A DNA stretch of 64,000 nt from Cyanobacterium stanieri LEGE 03274 (GCF_015207825.1 NZ_JADEWC010000001.1:146646-210645), one strand, 5' to 3'. Shown: positions 18,974 to 27,497, counted from the first letter of the stretch. The notes: generated by a model from the sequence alone, not told the origin. A program made the numbers and translations.

Positions 18974-19603
18974 TTAATTTTTTTTATTCTCGATTAAGTT
19001 AACGAAGTTGGAGAGGATTTTTAGGCCGTAATCGGAGGATTTTTCGGGGTGAAATTGCACTGCCATGAGGTTTTTATGGGCGATCGCACTTGTAACCTTT
19101 TGACTACCATGGGTAACTTCCCCTGCAATTACGCTTTTATCCGTAGGATCGACATAAAATGAATGAACAAAATAAAGATAGGGTTCAGGGGGTAGCCCAG
19201 CCCACAGAGGATGCACTGCTTGAGTTTTTGTCATGGTATTCCATCCCATGTGAGGAATGGTTAAATCTGGTTCAGATTGAAAACGACGGACCTTACCCTT
19301 TATTACCCCTAAACCTTGCTCCTTACCTTCCTCTGAAGACTCAAAAAGGATTTGTAAACCTAAACAAATACCTAAAAATGGTGTTCCAGAGGCGATCGCG
19401 CCTTTGAGGGGTTCAATTAAATTACGTTCCTTTAAATGTTCCATGGCAGGATCAAATGAACCAACCCCAGGTAACACAATGGCTTTAGCTTGGGCGATTA
19501 CCTCCGCAGAATCAGTAATTTCGGGAATTGCTCCCGCCTTTTCCAAACCCTTGCACACCGAGTGCAAGTTACCCATATCATAGTCAATTACAGCAATTTT
19601 CAT
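18974..19603 (-). CDS. hisH: Imidazole glycerol phosphate synthase, glutamine amidotransferase subunit
   Basis: HisH hydrolyses glutamine and channels ammonia to HisF, making imidazole glycerol phosphate and AICAR in histidine synthesis. The class I amidotransferase triad is present: nucleophile Cys80 in GICLGLQ, His185 in QFHPEKSS and Glu187. The N-terminus IAVIDYDMGNLHSVCKGLEKAG is diagnostic of HisH among amidotransferases. Length 209 is usual. No other his gene is nearby, in line with the scattered his genes of cyanobacteria. Confidence 0.97.
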   Translation of the reverse strand: MKIAVIDYDMGNLHSVCKGLEKAGAIPEITDSAEVIAQAKAIVLPGVGSFDPAMEHLKERNLIEPLKGAIASGTPFLGICLGLQILFESSEEGKEQGLGVIKGKVRRFQSEPDLTIPHMGWNTMTKTQAVHPLWAGLPPEPYLYFVHSFYVDPTDKSVIAGEVTHGSQKVTSAIAHKNLMAVQFHPEKSSDYGLKILSNFVNLIENKKN

Positions 19604-19708
19604 GGTTTTAGAGAAAAATGGTTTTTTCTTTCAGAATATTTCATAATAAATCCGCTCACCAGAGTCAACTAATAAAATTAATTAACAAAGATATTAAAAC
19701 AATTAACT

Positions 19709-19763
19709 TTAGTTCAATTTATTGAACGAACTACCGTTAGCCGTGTAATTCATTACACGGTGG
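19709..19763. repeat. Two-hairpin dispersed repeat, copy A
   Basis: TTAGTTCAATTTATTGAACG is followed by CCGTGTAATTCATTACACGG, two adjacent inverted repeats. The same pair recurs at 55674, 57031, 62201 and 62367. This copy lies downstream of purB. Confidence 0.8.
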
Positions 19764-19792
19764 GCAACAGTATCATGAGATTTGTTGAGAAA

Positions 19793-19877
19793 TCGGGCTA
19801 GAAGCCCGAACTACGAAAGCCTGAACTACATTAAAAACCTATTTCTTCCCCCCGAATTCGCGGGGGGCTAGGGGGGA
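19793..19877. repeat. Hairpin-rich stretch downstream of purB
   Basis: CGGGCTAGAAGCCCG (about 19794-19808) is a tight hairpin. A C-rich/G-rich hairpin, CCCCCCGAATTCGCGGGGGG (about 19849-19868), and a further GGGGGG run follow. Both lie just after the purB stop codon on the minus strand. They may end or protect the purB transcript, but neither has a T run. Confidence 0.5.
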
Positions 19878-19879
19878 TC

Positions 19880-21175
19880 TTAAATACCTAGTCTTTCATA
19901 AACCTGATCAAGATTTTTGAGGTGCTGATTAGGATCAAAACAAGTCTTTAATTCATCTGCGGATAAATGCTTTTTAATGTCTGGACTAGCTTCGATTAAC
20001 TTACGGAAATTACCATCTTGGGTATTCCATGCTTGGTGAGCGCACCCTTGCACCACACGATAAGCATCTTCTCTACTCATGCCTTTTTCCACCAAAGCCA
20101 GTAAAACTTTTTGGCTGAAAATTACCCCACCATATACATTCATATTACGGAGCATATTTTCAGGATAAACTAACAAGTTTTGTACTAAATTAGTGGTTTC
20201 CTTGAGCATAAAATGGATCAAAATACAAGTATCAGGTAGGATAACCCTTTCCACAGAACTATGGGAAATATCTCTTTCATGCCAAAGGGCTACGTTTTCA
20301 AGGGCGGCCACCGCATGACCACGAATAATTCTTGCCATACCCGTAATACGCTCACTACGGATAGGGTTACGTTTGTGAGGCATAGCAGATGAGCCTTTTT
20401 GTCCTTTAGAGAAATATTCTTCTACTTCTAAAACATCGGTGCGTTGTAGGTTACGAATTTCTACAGCAAATCTTTCTAAAGAAGCACCCACAAGGGCAAT
20501 TTGTTGGACAAATTCGGCGTGTCTATCCCTCGATATTACCTGAGTTGATGCGGTGTCAGGTTGTAGTCCTAAAAGGTTACAGGCGATCGCCTCTACCCGA
20601 GGTTCAATGTTTGCATAGGTACCCACAGCCCCAGAAATTTGACCTACTGCTACATCTTGACGCAGTTTAACTAAACGGTCACGGTTACGGCGCATTTCTG
20701 CCAACCATCCCGCCAACTTAAAACCAAAGGTAATGGGTTCAGCATGGATACCATGGGAACGTCCTACCATTACAGTATAACGGTGTTTTTGTGCCTGATA
20801 ACGAATTGCTTGGATTGTTTCCTCCACTGCCTCTAAAATGAGATCCAGACTTGCAACCATCTGCAAAGCTAAAGCAGTATCTAGCATATCAGAGCTAGTC
20901 ATGCCCAAATGGATATAACGCCCTACATCGCCCACATATTCGTTAACATTGGTCAAAAAAGCGATCACATCGTGGCGCACTTCCGCTTCAATTTCCAAAA
21001 CCCTGTTAACGTCAAAGGCAGCTTTTGCCTTGATTTCTTCCACGGCTTCTTTGGGAATATTACCTAACTCCGCTTGAGCTTCACACACGGCAATTTCCAC
21101 CTGCAACCATGTTTTTAGTCGATAGTTATCAGTCCAAATTTCGCCCATTTCGGGCAATGTATAGCGTTCAATCAC
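19880..21175 (-). CDS. purB: Adenylosuccinate lyase
   Basis: PurB splits SAICAR to AICAR and adenylosuccinate to AMP, both releasing fumarate. The fumarase/aspartase superfamily signature GSSAMPHKRNP lies at 261-271, with the catalytic Ser in the flexible loop. TSSDMLDTA (93-101) and RSHGIHAEP (139-147, with His141) form the rest of the active site. The protein is 431 residues, normal for the bacterial short form. It starts at ATG 21175 with the typical N-terminus MIERYTLPEMGEIW. It is separated from the DNA-binding gene at 21220 by 44 bp. Confidence 0.97.
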   Translation of the reverse strand: MIERYTLPEMGEIWTDNYRLKTWLQVEIAVCEAQAELGNIPKEAVEEIKAKAAFDVNRVLEIEAEVRHDVIAFLTNVNEYVGDVGRYIHLGMTSSDMLDTALALQMVASLDLILEAVEETIQAIRYQAQKHRYTVMVGRSHGIHAEPITFGFKLAGWLAEMRRNRDRLVKLRQDVAVGQISGAVGTYANIEPRVEAIACNLLGLQPDTASTQVISRDRHAEFVQQIALVGASLERFAVEIRNLQRTDVLEVEEYFSKGQKGSSAMPHKRNPIRSERITGMARIIRGHAVAALENVALWHERDISHSSVERVILPDTCILIHFMLKETTNLVQNLLVYPENMLRNMNVYGGVIFSQKVLLALVEKGMSREDAYRVVQGCAHQAWNTQDGNFRKLIEASPDIKKHLSADELKTCFDPNQHLKNLDQVYERLGI

Positions 21176-21219
21176 TGCAATTCTATGTTTCTTTGCAAAT
21201 ACGACTGTTACATTTTACC

Positions 21220-21471
21220 TTACTTTGGACAAGGGAAGAATAATTGAGAATTGATAATGGATAATGGATAATTATCAGGTTTTCTTGTCTCATAGTTATG
21301 ATGACGTAATCCTTGCCCTATATAGGCTTTAATTAAAGACTGATACCCTGAAAATCCCAATAAAGGAGCTATGGTTTTTAATTCTTCTACCACATCTTCG
21401 GGGATACGAAGAGTAACACTTTCCATGGGGCGATCTTTTTTAAGTCTCTGTTTCAAAGTCTCAATTTTCAT
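21220..21471 (-). CDS. Ribbon-helix-helix DNA-binding protein, orphan antitoxin-like
   Basis: The 83-residue protein has a ribbon-helix-helix core: a beta-strand MESVTLRIPEDVV (16-28) followed by two helices ELKTIAPLLGFS and YQSLIKAYIGQGLRHH. Such domains occur in CopG/BrnA-type antitoxins and small repressors. No toxin gene is adjacent; the neighbours are purB and pyrD. The C-terminal about 17 residues (NYPLSIINSQLFFPCPK) are encoded by heptad repeat DNA (GATAATG units) and are unlikely to be functional. No Shine-Dalgarno sequence precedes the ATG at 21471, so the Met at residue 16 is an alternative start. Confidence 0.6.
   Translation of the reverse strand: MKIETLKQRLKKDRPMESVTLRIPEDVVEELKTIAPLLGFSGYQSLIKAYIGQGLRHHNYETRKPDNYPLSIINSQLFFPCPK
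21241..21276. repeat. Heptad repeat inside the 3' end of a gene (GATAATG type)
   Basis: AATTGATAATGGATAATGGA is a 7-bp tandem repeat that encodes the C-terminal tail of the ribbon-helix-helix protein. Confidence 0.7.
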
Positions 21472-21476
21472 TGTAG

Positions 21477-21507
21477 GAGGGAATAGGGAATGGGCAACGG
21501 GGAATAG
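21477..21507. repeat. Heptad repeat (GGGGAAT/AGGGAAT type)
   Basis: Tandem imperfect heptads AGGGAAT, AGGGAAT, GGGCAAC and GGGGAAT lie immediately upstream of the gene at 21220-21471. Confidence 0.7.
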
Positions 21508-21569
21508 TAATCATATCTTGAGTATCTTTAAATATGATTTTATCAGCTACTCAATTAGTTTTATATTGA

Positions 21570-21620
21570 CATTATCCATTATCAATTATCCATTATCAAT
21601 TATCCACTATCAATTATCTA
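21570..21620. repeat. Heptad repeat (TTATCCA/TTATCAA type)
   Basis: Seven tandem heptads of the form TTATCCA or TTATCAA run up to and slightly into the 3' end of pyrD, giving its last residues VDN. Confidence 0.8.
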
Positions 21621-22740
21621 CGCCAATCGCCTCACTAATATTACTCAATCCTTTCTGTTGTAATCTAGTTTGTAACCCTGTCAAAATATCCTTCACTGCC
21701 CAAGGCCCTTCATATACCCAACCGCTATAAAATTGTAATAAAGTAGCCCCTGCGGTGATTTTTTCCCACGCATCTTGGGCGTTAAAAATTCCACCCACCC
21801 CAATAATGGGTAATTCTCCTTTGGTTTGTTGATAGATAAAACGAATTACTTCGGTGGAGCGTTGTTTGAGGGGTAAACCACTGATGCCCCCTGCTTCATC
21901 TACCAATAAATTGCCTGTTTCTTTGAGGATTTTTGTTTGTAGTTGCTCTTTTTTGATGGTGGTATTGGTGGCAACAATACCCGATAAGTTATAGTTCCTA
22001 GATAGGTCTAAAATGCCTTTTATATCGTCCCAACTCAGGTCGGGGGCAATTTTGATTAAAATGGGTTTTTCCCCTTGATTTGCTTCTTGGAGGGTTCTTA
22101 AAATGGGTTCTAGTTGTTCCCCTCCCTGGAGCGATCGCAACCCAGGAGTATTGGGAGAACTAACATTAATGACGAAATAGTCGGCATAGGGGCGTAATGC
22201 TTCAAAACTGCCTAAATAATCTTGATGGGCTCCTTCTAGGGGGGTTATCTTCGATTTACATAAATTTATGCCCACAGGAATTGTTCTCGGGCTTCTTTGC
22301 CATGTTTCTTTTAGTCTAAGGGCGATCGCCTCTGCTCCCTCATTATTCGCCCCCATCCTATTCAAAATCGCCTTATCTCCCTCAATGCGAAACATCCTCG
22401 GTAAAGGATTACCCCCTTGTCCATGGAGTGTTACCGCCCCCAACTCCGCAAAACTAAAGCCAAAACTAGACCAAATTCCAGCGCCCACCCCATTTTTATC
22501 AAAACCAGGTGCTAAACCCATGGGATGAGCGAAATTCATCCCCCATAACGATTGTTTGAGGCTAGGTGCATCCATACAAAAAGACTTTTCTAGCTCTTGA
22601 ATCGTCCACTTTCCCCAAGACTTATGCCGATTATGGTCAATTTTTTCTAAAATTCTTAAACTTTGCAAATGTGATTTTTCAGGATTACCCTTCAAAGCCG
22701 CAAAAAAAAGGGGATAAGCAGGACGCAAAACATTAAGCAT
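21610..22740 (-). CDS. pyrD: Dihydroorotate dehydrogenase (quinone), class 2
   Basis: PyrD oxidises dihydroorotate to orotate in pyrimidine synthesis, passing electrons to quinone at the membrane. The 376-residue length with an N-terminal helical extension (residues 1-60, quinone tunnel) marks class 2. Key parts seen are [13 protein letters not shown] (as [13 protein letters not shown]), [15 protein letters not shown] with the catalytic Ser in that region, ATNTTI, and the phosphate-binding [15 protein letters not shown] near the C-terminus. The last three codons run into heptad repeat DNA. No pyr genes are adjacent. Confidence 0.96.
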   Translation of the reverse strand: MLNVLRPAYPLFFAALKGNPEKSHLQSLRILEKIDHNRHKSWGKWTIQELEKSFCMDAPSLKQSLWGMNFAHPMGLAPGFDKNGVGAGIWSSFGFSFAELGAVTLHGQGGNPLPRMFRIEGDKAILNRMGANNEGAEAIALRLKETWQRSPRTIPVGINLCKSKITPLEGAHQDYLGSFEALRPYADYFVINVSSPNTPGLRSLQGGEQLEPILRTLQEANQGEKPILIKIAPDLSWDDIKGILDLSRNYNLSGIVATNTTIKKEQLQTKILKETGNLLVDEAGGISGLPLKQRSTEVIRFIYQQTKGELPIIGVGGIFNAQDAWEKITAGATLLQFYSGWVYEGPWAVKDILTGLQTRLQQKGLSNISEAIGVDN

Positions 22741-23247
22741 AATTAAAGTCTTTTAAAAAACAATCTAGTAGCATACTAATTTTTACCTATTTTACCTTGA
22801 TTTTTACCCCTCTCGGAACCCTAAAAATACCCCAGAAAGAAAAATGAGAGACTACACCTCAAAAAGTAACTTTTTCTCAGAAAACTCTTTGATATAGCCC
22901 CATATCAATATTTTTTACCAAAAATAAAGCCATATCCATCAATATCTTAGTTAAATACATAACCATAAGATAATATATTTTTTACTAAAAAAAGAGCATT
23001 TTTTACTTGATCCCCTTTATTTTTTCTTAAACTCTTAAAAAAAACAAATGTTTTTAAATATACATTTTTTTGTCAATTTTGTAAATGTATCTTTGTATTA
23101 AGCAATAGTTAAGACAATATAAAAAATAAATAGTTCTAAATATAGTTGATTCCCTCATTCCCTCTAGGTTATACCCAAAAAACCCTTGATCCCAGATAGT
23201 TAATAATATAAAGAAGAAGGTTTTAATAAAAAAATATAGAAAAGAAA
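22741..23247. other. AT-rich intergenic region
   Basis: These 507 bases between the pyrD start and the gene at 23248 hold two divergent promoters. I see the short palindrome AAAAAGTAACTTTTT at about 22865 and poly-A/T tracts, but no gene or convincing RNA. Confidence 0.5.
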
Positions 23248-23544
23248 ATGATACCCAACAACAGTAAATGTGCTTCTGCCTGTCGATACTGTCGATTTTA
23301 TCACCCAGAAGGAAGGCGAGGCGGAATGTGTGAACAATTAAATGTGTCAGTACAAGGGGCTTGGAAGTCTTGTAGTTTAGCCGTTTTAGCCTTTGGAGAA
23401 TCTTGGGAAACCATGCCCGAAGTAGTTTTATTGGAAAAATCTTTTTCCCTCGGGTGTGCCACTCCCAATGTGGAAGTTAATAACCCAAAAGTTACTCAAT
23501 ATTTGCCAGAAGATATGTCCCAGAAAATAGAAGCCACTTTATAA
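23248..23544 (+). CDS. Conserved small cysteine-rich protein of unknown function
   Basis: I do not recognise a named family. The 98-residue protein has Cys8, Cys12, Cys15, Cys28 and Cys42 in its first half (KCASACRYCRFYHPEG, GMCEQL, WKSCSLAV), a spacing that could bind zinc or an Fe-S cluster. The second half (GESWETMPEVVLLEKSFSLGC) has one more Cys at 70. There is no signal peptide or membrane helix, so it is likely cytoplasmic. It is preceded by a long AT-rich leader and followed by a convergent gene block. Codon use looks like that of its neighbours. Confidence 0.7.
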   Translation: MIPNNSKCASACRYCRFYHPEGRRGGMCEQLNVSVQGAWKSCSLAVLAFGESWETMPEVVLLEKSFSLGCATPNVEVNNPKVTQYLPEDMSQKIEATL

Positions 23545-23699
23545 TTAATCAAGAATTTATTTTTAGCTGATTTCTATATATTTCTAGCGACATTAATAGC
23601 AACAAAAAAGTAAGAATAATTAAAACATTTTCACCCAATTAATTAATAATTTATTATCGCCTTTGGGGAAACAAATTACACACCTTTCGTTTCGTAACC

Positions 23700-23804
23700 C
23701 TAATCATTCATCTTGTTTACCCCACTAAATAGCATTATCAAACCACCCACTACAATTAATAAGGCTATTATTCCCAACAGGGCATCTAATTTACTGGTAT
23801 CCAT
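23700..23804 (-). CDS. Possible single-pass membrane microprotein (34 residues)
   Basis: A short ORF encodes MDTSKLDALLGIIALLIVV followed by GGLIMLFSGVNKMND, that is a short polar N-terminus, one strong transmembrane helix (about residues 9-26) and a polar tail. The shape is like the many small thylakoid subunits of cyanobacteria, but it matches none that I can name. It lies 12 bp downstream of the gene ending at 23817 on the same strand, which would make it the last gene of the rpoZ unit. No strong ribosome-binding site is seen. Confidence 0.4.
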   Translation of the reverse strand: MDTSKLDALLGIIALLIVVGGLIMLFSGVNKMND

Positions 23805-23816
23805 TTTTTATAAGTT

Positions 23817-24464
23817 TTAAGGCATTAATAAGTTTGCACCACCCCTGCGAGGTAATATTGGGGAAGTATTATTGTTATCGGAAGAATTATTTTCTGCGGG
23901 ATTTGAGTCGTCAGATGATTCTTCAGATTCTGGGGTAGTAGGTTGATAAATACTCACTAAAACATCTACTAATTGATTTCTTTGCTTCCTTGAAAGACTT
24001 CTAATTAACCTGACATCTTCTGTGAAAGGATTTTCAGTTAGGGTGCTAAAACCAGGATACCTTTCTTCTCTCATGGTTTCGTTGTAACCTAAATAATCTG
24101 CAAGGGTTAATTTCCAATCGAGGCGAAAAATAACGGGGCGAGATTTTATATATTCATGGTAACGGATAAGACGACTTATCAAGGTATGTTCAGGAATTAT
24201 CTGTCCACTGTTAACAGAAGTATATTGATTATTTTTGGGTATTTCTGGAATTTTTTCATATACTTGTAAAGCTATAGTTTCTGGGCTAATTCTTTGGGCA
24301 TATACAGGGTTATTCCATGATAGATTTTCTATGCCTTGTAAGGTTAAACCCTGTCCATGAAAAAAATATACCATCAAAAAGGTTGTAAGTGCGATCGCAC
24401 CATAAACCAATTTTGGTAAAAAAAGTCCAGAAAAACAAGAAAACCTTTTGAAAAACCTAATCAT
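23817..24464 (-). CDS. Conserved cyanobacterial protein downstream of rpoZ, secreted or anchored
   Basis: I do not recognise the family. Choosing the ATG at 24464 gives a 215-residue protein starting [10 protein letters not shown] and overlapping the rpoZ stop by 8 bp, which implies coupled translation. An upstream ATG at 24506 is possible but less likely. Residues about 10-32 form a hydrophobic segment (signal anchor or uncleaved signal). The middle contains [30 protein letters not shown], and the tail is a low-complexity acidic Ser/Asn stretch. The operon with the RNA polymerase omega subunit does not by itself suggest a function. Confidence 0.7.
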   Translation of the reverse strand: MIRFFKRFSCFSGLFLPKLVYGAIALTTFLMVYFFHGQGLTLQGIENLSWNNPVYAQRISPETIALQVYEKIPEIPKNNQYTSVNSGQIIPEHTLISRLIRYHEYIKSRPVIFRLDWKLTLADYLGYNETMREERYPGFSTLTENPFTEDVRLIRSLSRKQRNQLVDVLVSIYQPTTPESEESSDDSNPAENNSSDNNNTSPILPRRGGANLLMP

Positions 24465-24681
24465 CACTAATAATTTCAGGTTGGGTAAGCTCATCAGACA
24501 TCTCAATAATAGCCCGTAAAACAGGCTTCATAATTTCTTCAACATTTTCAAAATCTTCAAAACGTCTTTGTTTCGCCCTTTTTGCCACTTGCACAGTAAT
24601 TTTGTAACGATTAGAAGCCGCCTCCATTAACTCATCACTACGAAACATAATTTGTCCTGAGTCAAAATTGTTTTTTAACAT
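24457..24681 (-). CDS. rpoZ: DNA-directed RNA polymerase omega subunit
   Basis: Omega helps assemble RNA polymerase by chaperoning the beta-prime subunit, and in cyanobacteria aids recruitment of the primary sigma factor. The 74-residue protein shows the family core: an [26 protein letters not shown] segment followed by DELTQPEII at the C-terminus, as in other cyanobacterial RpoZ. Length is normal. It heads a small minus-strand unit that continues with the overlapping gene at 23817-24464. psbI lies upstream on the same strand with its own terminator between. Confidence 0.95.
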   Translation of the reverse strand: MLKNNFDSGQIMFRSDELMEAASNRYKITVQVAKRAKQRRFEDFENVEEIMKPVLRAIIEMSDELTQPEIISDD

Positions 24682-24793
24682 TATCTGCTCTTATAGTTTA
24701 CTAAAAAAGGTGCAAACCAATATTCTATCAATTTTTGGTTCATCACACCATTAACCATCCTAAAAAATGTTGGAGAGTATAAAACCTTAAAAA

Positions 24794-24831
24794 TAAAAAA
24801 AGCCCGTTACATACCAATGATGATAACGGGA
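24794..24831 (-). terminator. Rho-independent terminator of psbI
   Basis: On the minus strand CCCGTTA pairs with TAACGGG across a 14-base loop, followed by C and seven T. It lies 32 bp after the psbI stop codon and separates psbI from rpoZ. Confidence 0.85.
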
Positions 24832-24862
24832 AAATTAGGTCTATTCGTGTAATATAGTTATA

Positions 24863-24979
24863 TTATTCCGCATCTTTGCGTCCAGGATTACGTGCAGGAT
24901 CTCCAGAAAGGAAACCGAAAATAAACATTAAAATGAAAGAAGCAACCACTATATTGACAACAATTTTTAAAGTTAACAT
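24863..24979 (-). CDS. psbI: Photosystem II reaction centre protein PsbI
   Basis: PsbI is a one-helix subunit next to D1 and CP43 that helps early photosystem II assembly. The 38-residue sequence begins [19 protein letters not shown] and ends [18 protein letters not shown]. The GFLS.DP.RNPGRKD ending is diagnostic. Residues 5-23 are the membrane helix. It is a single-gene unit with a clear terminator downstream. It is too short to be picked up by many gene callers. Confidence 0.97.
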   Translation of the reverse strand: MLTLKIVVNIVVASFILMFIFGFLSGDPARNPGRKDAE

Positions 24980-25017
24980 TTAATTTTCTCCAAGTTATTT
25001 ATAATCATCATTATATT

Positions 25018-25770
25018 TTACACCCCTTTCAGATTTTCTTGAACTCCGAACCAATATCCTTTTCCATAGATAGTATGAATAAGAGGTTTTTCCCCTCCAC
25101 TTTCAATCTTTCGACGCAATAATCTAATCACCGCCGCCACCACATTACTACTAGGCGCTTGTGCCTCAGACCATAAATGATGATATATTTGTTCTTGAGT
25201 AACTAACTGATTAGAATTTAGTAAAAAAAATTCCAATAACCTAATCTCCTTATCAGAAAGTTTAAGTAATCTTCCCTGACGATAAGCAACCTGACTACTA
25301 ACATCCAACTCTAAATCATCCATTTTCAATATCTTTTTCTCCTCCTCCCCAGCATAATCAACCCTTTGACTACCCCTCCTCAACAAAGCCCTTACCCTAG
25401 CCAGTAATTCTCTCAACTCAAACGGTTTTATCAAATAATCATCCGCCCCCGCATCCAATCCCTTCACCCTATCATCTAAAGTATCCTTCGCCGTTAAAAA
25501 TAATACAGGAGTGTCAATCTCCGTCTTAGGTAATCTTTTATCATCAGCACAATTTTTTAAACCCCGTAAACATTCACAAATACTCAAACCCGTTTTATAG
25601 GGTAACATCCAATCAAGAATTAAAAGATCAAAACAATTTTCTACCGTCAAATCCCATCCTTGTTTACCATCATAAGCAACATCAACCTTATAACCCTCCT
25701 TTTCTAAAACATGGGCAAGACTATCTGCCAACTGCTTCTCATCTTCTACCAATAATATTTTGATTGACAT
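25018..25770 (-). CDS. OmpR/PhoB-family response regulator
   Basis: The receiver domain (about 1-122) has the phospho-acceptor Asp53 in ILDWMLP, the acidic pocket ED at 9-10, Thr93 and Lys115 in YLIKPFE. The C-terminal winged helix (about 145-245) has LSDKEIRLLEFFLLNSNQLVT and VVAAVIRLLRRKIESGGEKPLIHTIYGKGYWF, the OmpR-type DNA-binding fold. A roughly 14-residue insertion between the fourth helix and strand of the receiver (KNCADDKRLPKTEI) is unusual and contains Cys74. No partner histidine kinase is next to it. The IYGKGYWF ending resembles cyanobacterial regulators for redox or metals, but the signal cannot be assigned. Confidence 0.92.
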   Translation of the reverse strand: MSIKILLVEDEKQLADSLAHVLEKEGYKVDVAYDGKQGWDLTVENCFDLLILDWMLPYKTGLSICECLRGLKNCADDKRLPKTEIDTPVLFLTAKDTLDDRVKGLDAGADDYLIKPFELRELLARVRALLRRGSQRVDYAGEEEKKILKMDDLELDVSSQVAYRQGRLLKLSDKEIRLLEFFLLNSNQLVTQEQIYHHLWSEAQAPSSNVVAAVIRLLRRKIESGGEKPLIHTIYGKGYWFGVQENLKGV

Positions 25771-26032
25771 AAAAAACTTTTACCACCTACTAATAAGAAT
25801 TACCAATATTAACCATTAATTTAGCAGTGTTAGAAATTATGAAATTATAACTCTACTTAAAAAAAATCATTCACAACACCATCATTAATTACAACAAAGA
25901 TTAACTAATTTTCGAGTTTAAAATATTTCCGAAGGTTTTAGATATTAAAGCATCAATAGAGACAAGATTAACAAACCATGATATTCTTTATAATACCAAT
26001 AAAAATCAATCAAAATCCCAGTAAAACTAATT

Positions 26033-26608
26033 ATGTCTCCTTCCCAATTTGGGCAATATGACGACAAAGAAATTGTCATCATTAATGATGAGCAAGGAAA
26101 GTTTCTTGAATGTTATGTTGAAAACGAAATTAATTATCAAGGTAACAAGTATCTGTTACTAATGCCCGTTGATAACACCATTGTTATCTTAACTGATGAT
26201 GTGGTTGATGAGGATGATCCTGATTATACCGAAACTGTCATTGTCGAGGATGATGATGAAATCGATGCTATTTTTGATGATGCTAAAGCTGTGTTAGGGG
26301 AATTGAATTTATCCCTCAAACGCTCCGGTATTAGTCTTACCGCCAGTGGAGATTTACCCCCAGAAGAAGATGATAACATCATTCGTTTAGAATTAGATGA
26401 TGAGGAAGAAGGGTTAGAGGTGGAGGAATTACAGTTTTTAGCTAGTTTTTATAGCTTAGAACAAAAATATGATATTTGTACTCCCCTTGCCCCCATTCTT
26501 TTGATTGGTGAGCAAACATCTTCTGGAAAGGTAAGTTTATTCAATCCTGATAAGGCGGAGTTACAAGCTATTGTCGGAGAATTACTTTTAGATTTTAATG
26601 ATGACTAA
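26033..26608 (+). CDS. DUF3727 domain-containing protein
   Basis: A 191-residue, very acidic protein. The N-terminal half (EIVIINDEQGKFLECYVENEINYQGNKYLLLMPVD) matches the DUF1292-like start, and the C-terminal half (LQFLASFYSLEQKYDICTPLAPILLIGEQ, then SLFNPDKAELQAIVGELLLDF) matches DUF3727, a family of cyanobacteria and plastid-bearing plants. No function is established. It lacks a signal peptide and membrane helices. It is a monocistronic gene with a strong terminator at 26655-26679. Confidence 0.85.
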   Translation: MSPSQFGQYDDKEIVIINDEQGKFLECYVENEINYQGNKYLLLMPVDNTIVILTDDVVDEDDPDYTETVIVEDDDEIDAIFDDAKAVLGELNLSLKRSGISLTASGDLPPEEDDNIIRLELDDEEEGLEVEELQFLASFYSLEQKYDICTPLAPILLIGEQTSSGKVSLFNPDKAELQAIVGELLLDFNDD

Positions 26609-26654
26609 ACATCATTTATTATTGCTTTTTAACTATTTTTTTAAAGATGATTAT

Positions 26655-26679
26655 AGGTGGGATTTTCCCACCTTTTTTT
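26655..26679 (+). terminator. Rho-independent terminator
   Basis: AGGTGGG-ATTTT-CCCACCT forms a perfect 7-bp hairpin followed directly by seven T. It ends the DUF3727 transcript. Confidence 0.93.
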
Positions 26680-26721
26680 CTACATATAGAGTATTTTTAT
26701 TGATTTTATTTGTATCAAAAT

Positions 26722-27249
26722 TTATGCTTTATTTTCGACTTTTATTTTTTTAATTTCTGAATAAAAAGAAGTTTCAATTACTTGATTTTTACTTTTGATA
26801 ACGGTGTTTCTTAAACGTAGATTATCATTGGCAAACCAAATTCTTTCTTCGATGGAGTGAGTATCTTCTTTAATTGTAAAGGTTAAAGAGTCATCTTCGG
26901 CTATGGTGAAATTACCTTCTAATAATTTTTGATTAGGTAATAGACGCCAAATTTTACCATTTTTTAAGTCATCTTTTTGATAGTTAATAATCATGGTACT
27001 GTTACCGCTTTTTTTTGGTTTTCCCCAGTCGGGAGAGTTATCCCATTCTGAGGTAATTATGGTCATGTTATCTTCTGTTTTAAGATTATTTTCTTGACAA
27101 ATAACTTTTGCTTGGTTGCTATCTTTGTCTAATAAGTTAATGTCTAAGTTGGCTTTACTATTATCGACGGCTTCTTTATTTATGTTGTAGGTGGTGCGCT
27201 GAGAAAACCAACTTCCTGCAGTTTTCTCTATAAAGGTATTTATATCCAT
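26722..27249 (-). CDS. CpcS/CpeS-family phycobiliprotein lyase
   Basis: The family attaches phycocyanobilin to Cys84-type sites of phycobiliproteins, using a lipocalin-like barrel. I chose the Met at residue 23 of the longest frame (27249) because MDINTFIEKTAGSWFSQRTTYN is the standard start. The AG.WFSQRT motif is diagnostic. Later segments ERIWFANDNLRLRNTVI and SFYSEIKKI match strands of the barrel. Whether it is CpcS-, CpcU- or CpeS-like is not clear, and some members act as CpcS-CpcU heterodimers. A second pigment gene, pcyA, lies at 52.8 kb. Confidence 0.88.
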   Translation of the reverse strand: MDINTFIEKTAGSWFSQRTTYNINKEAVDNSKANLDINLLDKDSNQAKVICQENNLKTEDNMTIITSEWDNSPDWGKPKKSGNSTMIINYQKDDLKNGKIWRLLPNQKLLEGNFTIAEDDSLTFTIKEDTHSIEERIWFANDNLRLRNTVIKSKNQVIETSFYSEIKKIKVENKA

Positions 27250-27330
27250 TAATCTTATATTAAATTGCTTTATTAATCGATCGCCCTTAATCGTAAATAT
27301 GGTCAAAGGCAACATTAATTATATCATTTA

Positions 27331-27360
27331 AGGGAACAGGGAACGGGGAACAGACAATGG
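27331..27360. repeat. Heptad repeat (AGGGAAC/GGGGAAC type)
   Basis: Tandem heptads AGGGAAC, AGGGAAC and GGGGAAC lie just upstream of the lyase gene. Confidence 0.7.
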
Positions 27361-27463
27361 TTATAATATTTGAACTCAGAATTTCTATCTAGTATCATTC
27401 AATTATGTTTCATACCATGATTAAGTAATACCAAGTTGAAATGAGAGAATAAAAAAAGAATAA

Positions 27464-27497
27464 TTGTTCATTGTCCATTGTCCATTGTCCATTGTTT
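27464..27497. repeat. Heptad repeat (TTGTCCA type) running into ribD
   Basis: About four perfect copies of TTGTCCA in tandem encode the C-terminal residues QWTMDNGQ of RibD on the minus strand. Confidence 0.85.

Noticed and set aside
21570..21620. Regular repeats that could look like a CRISPR array
   Set aside because: The unit is only 7 bp with no unique spacers, so it is a short tandem repeat.
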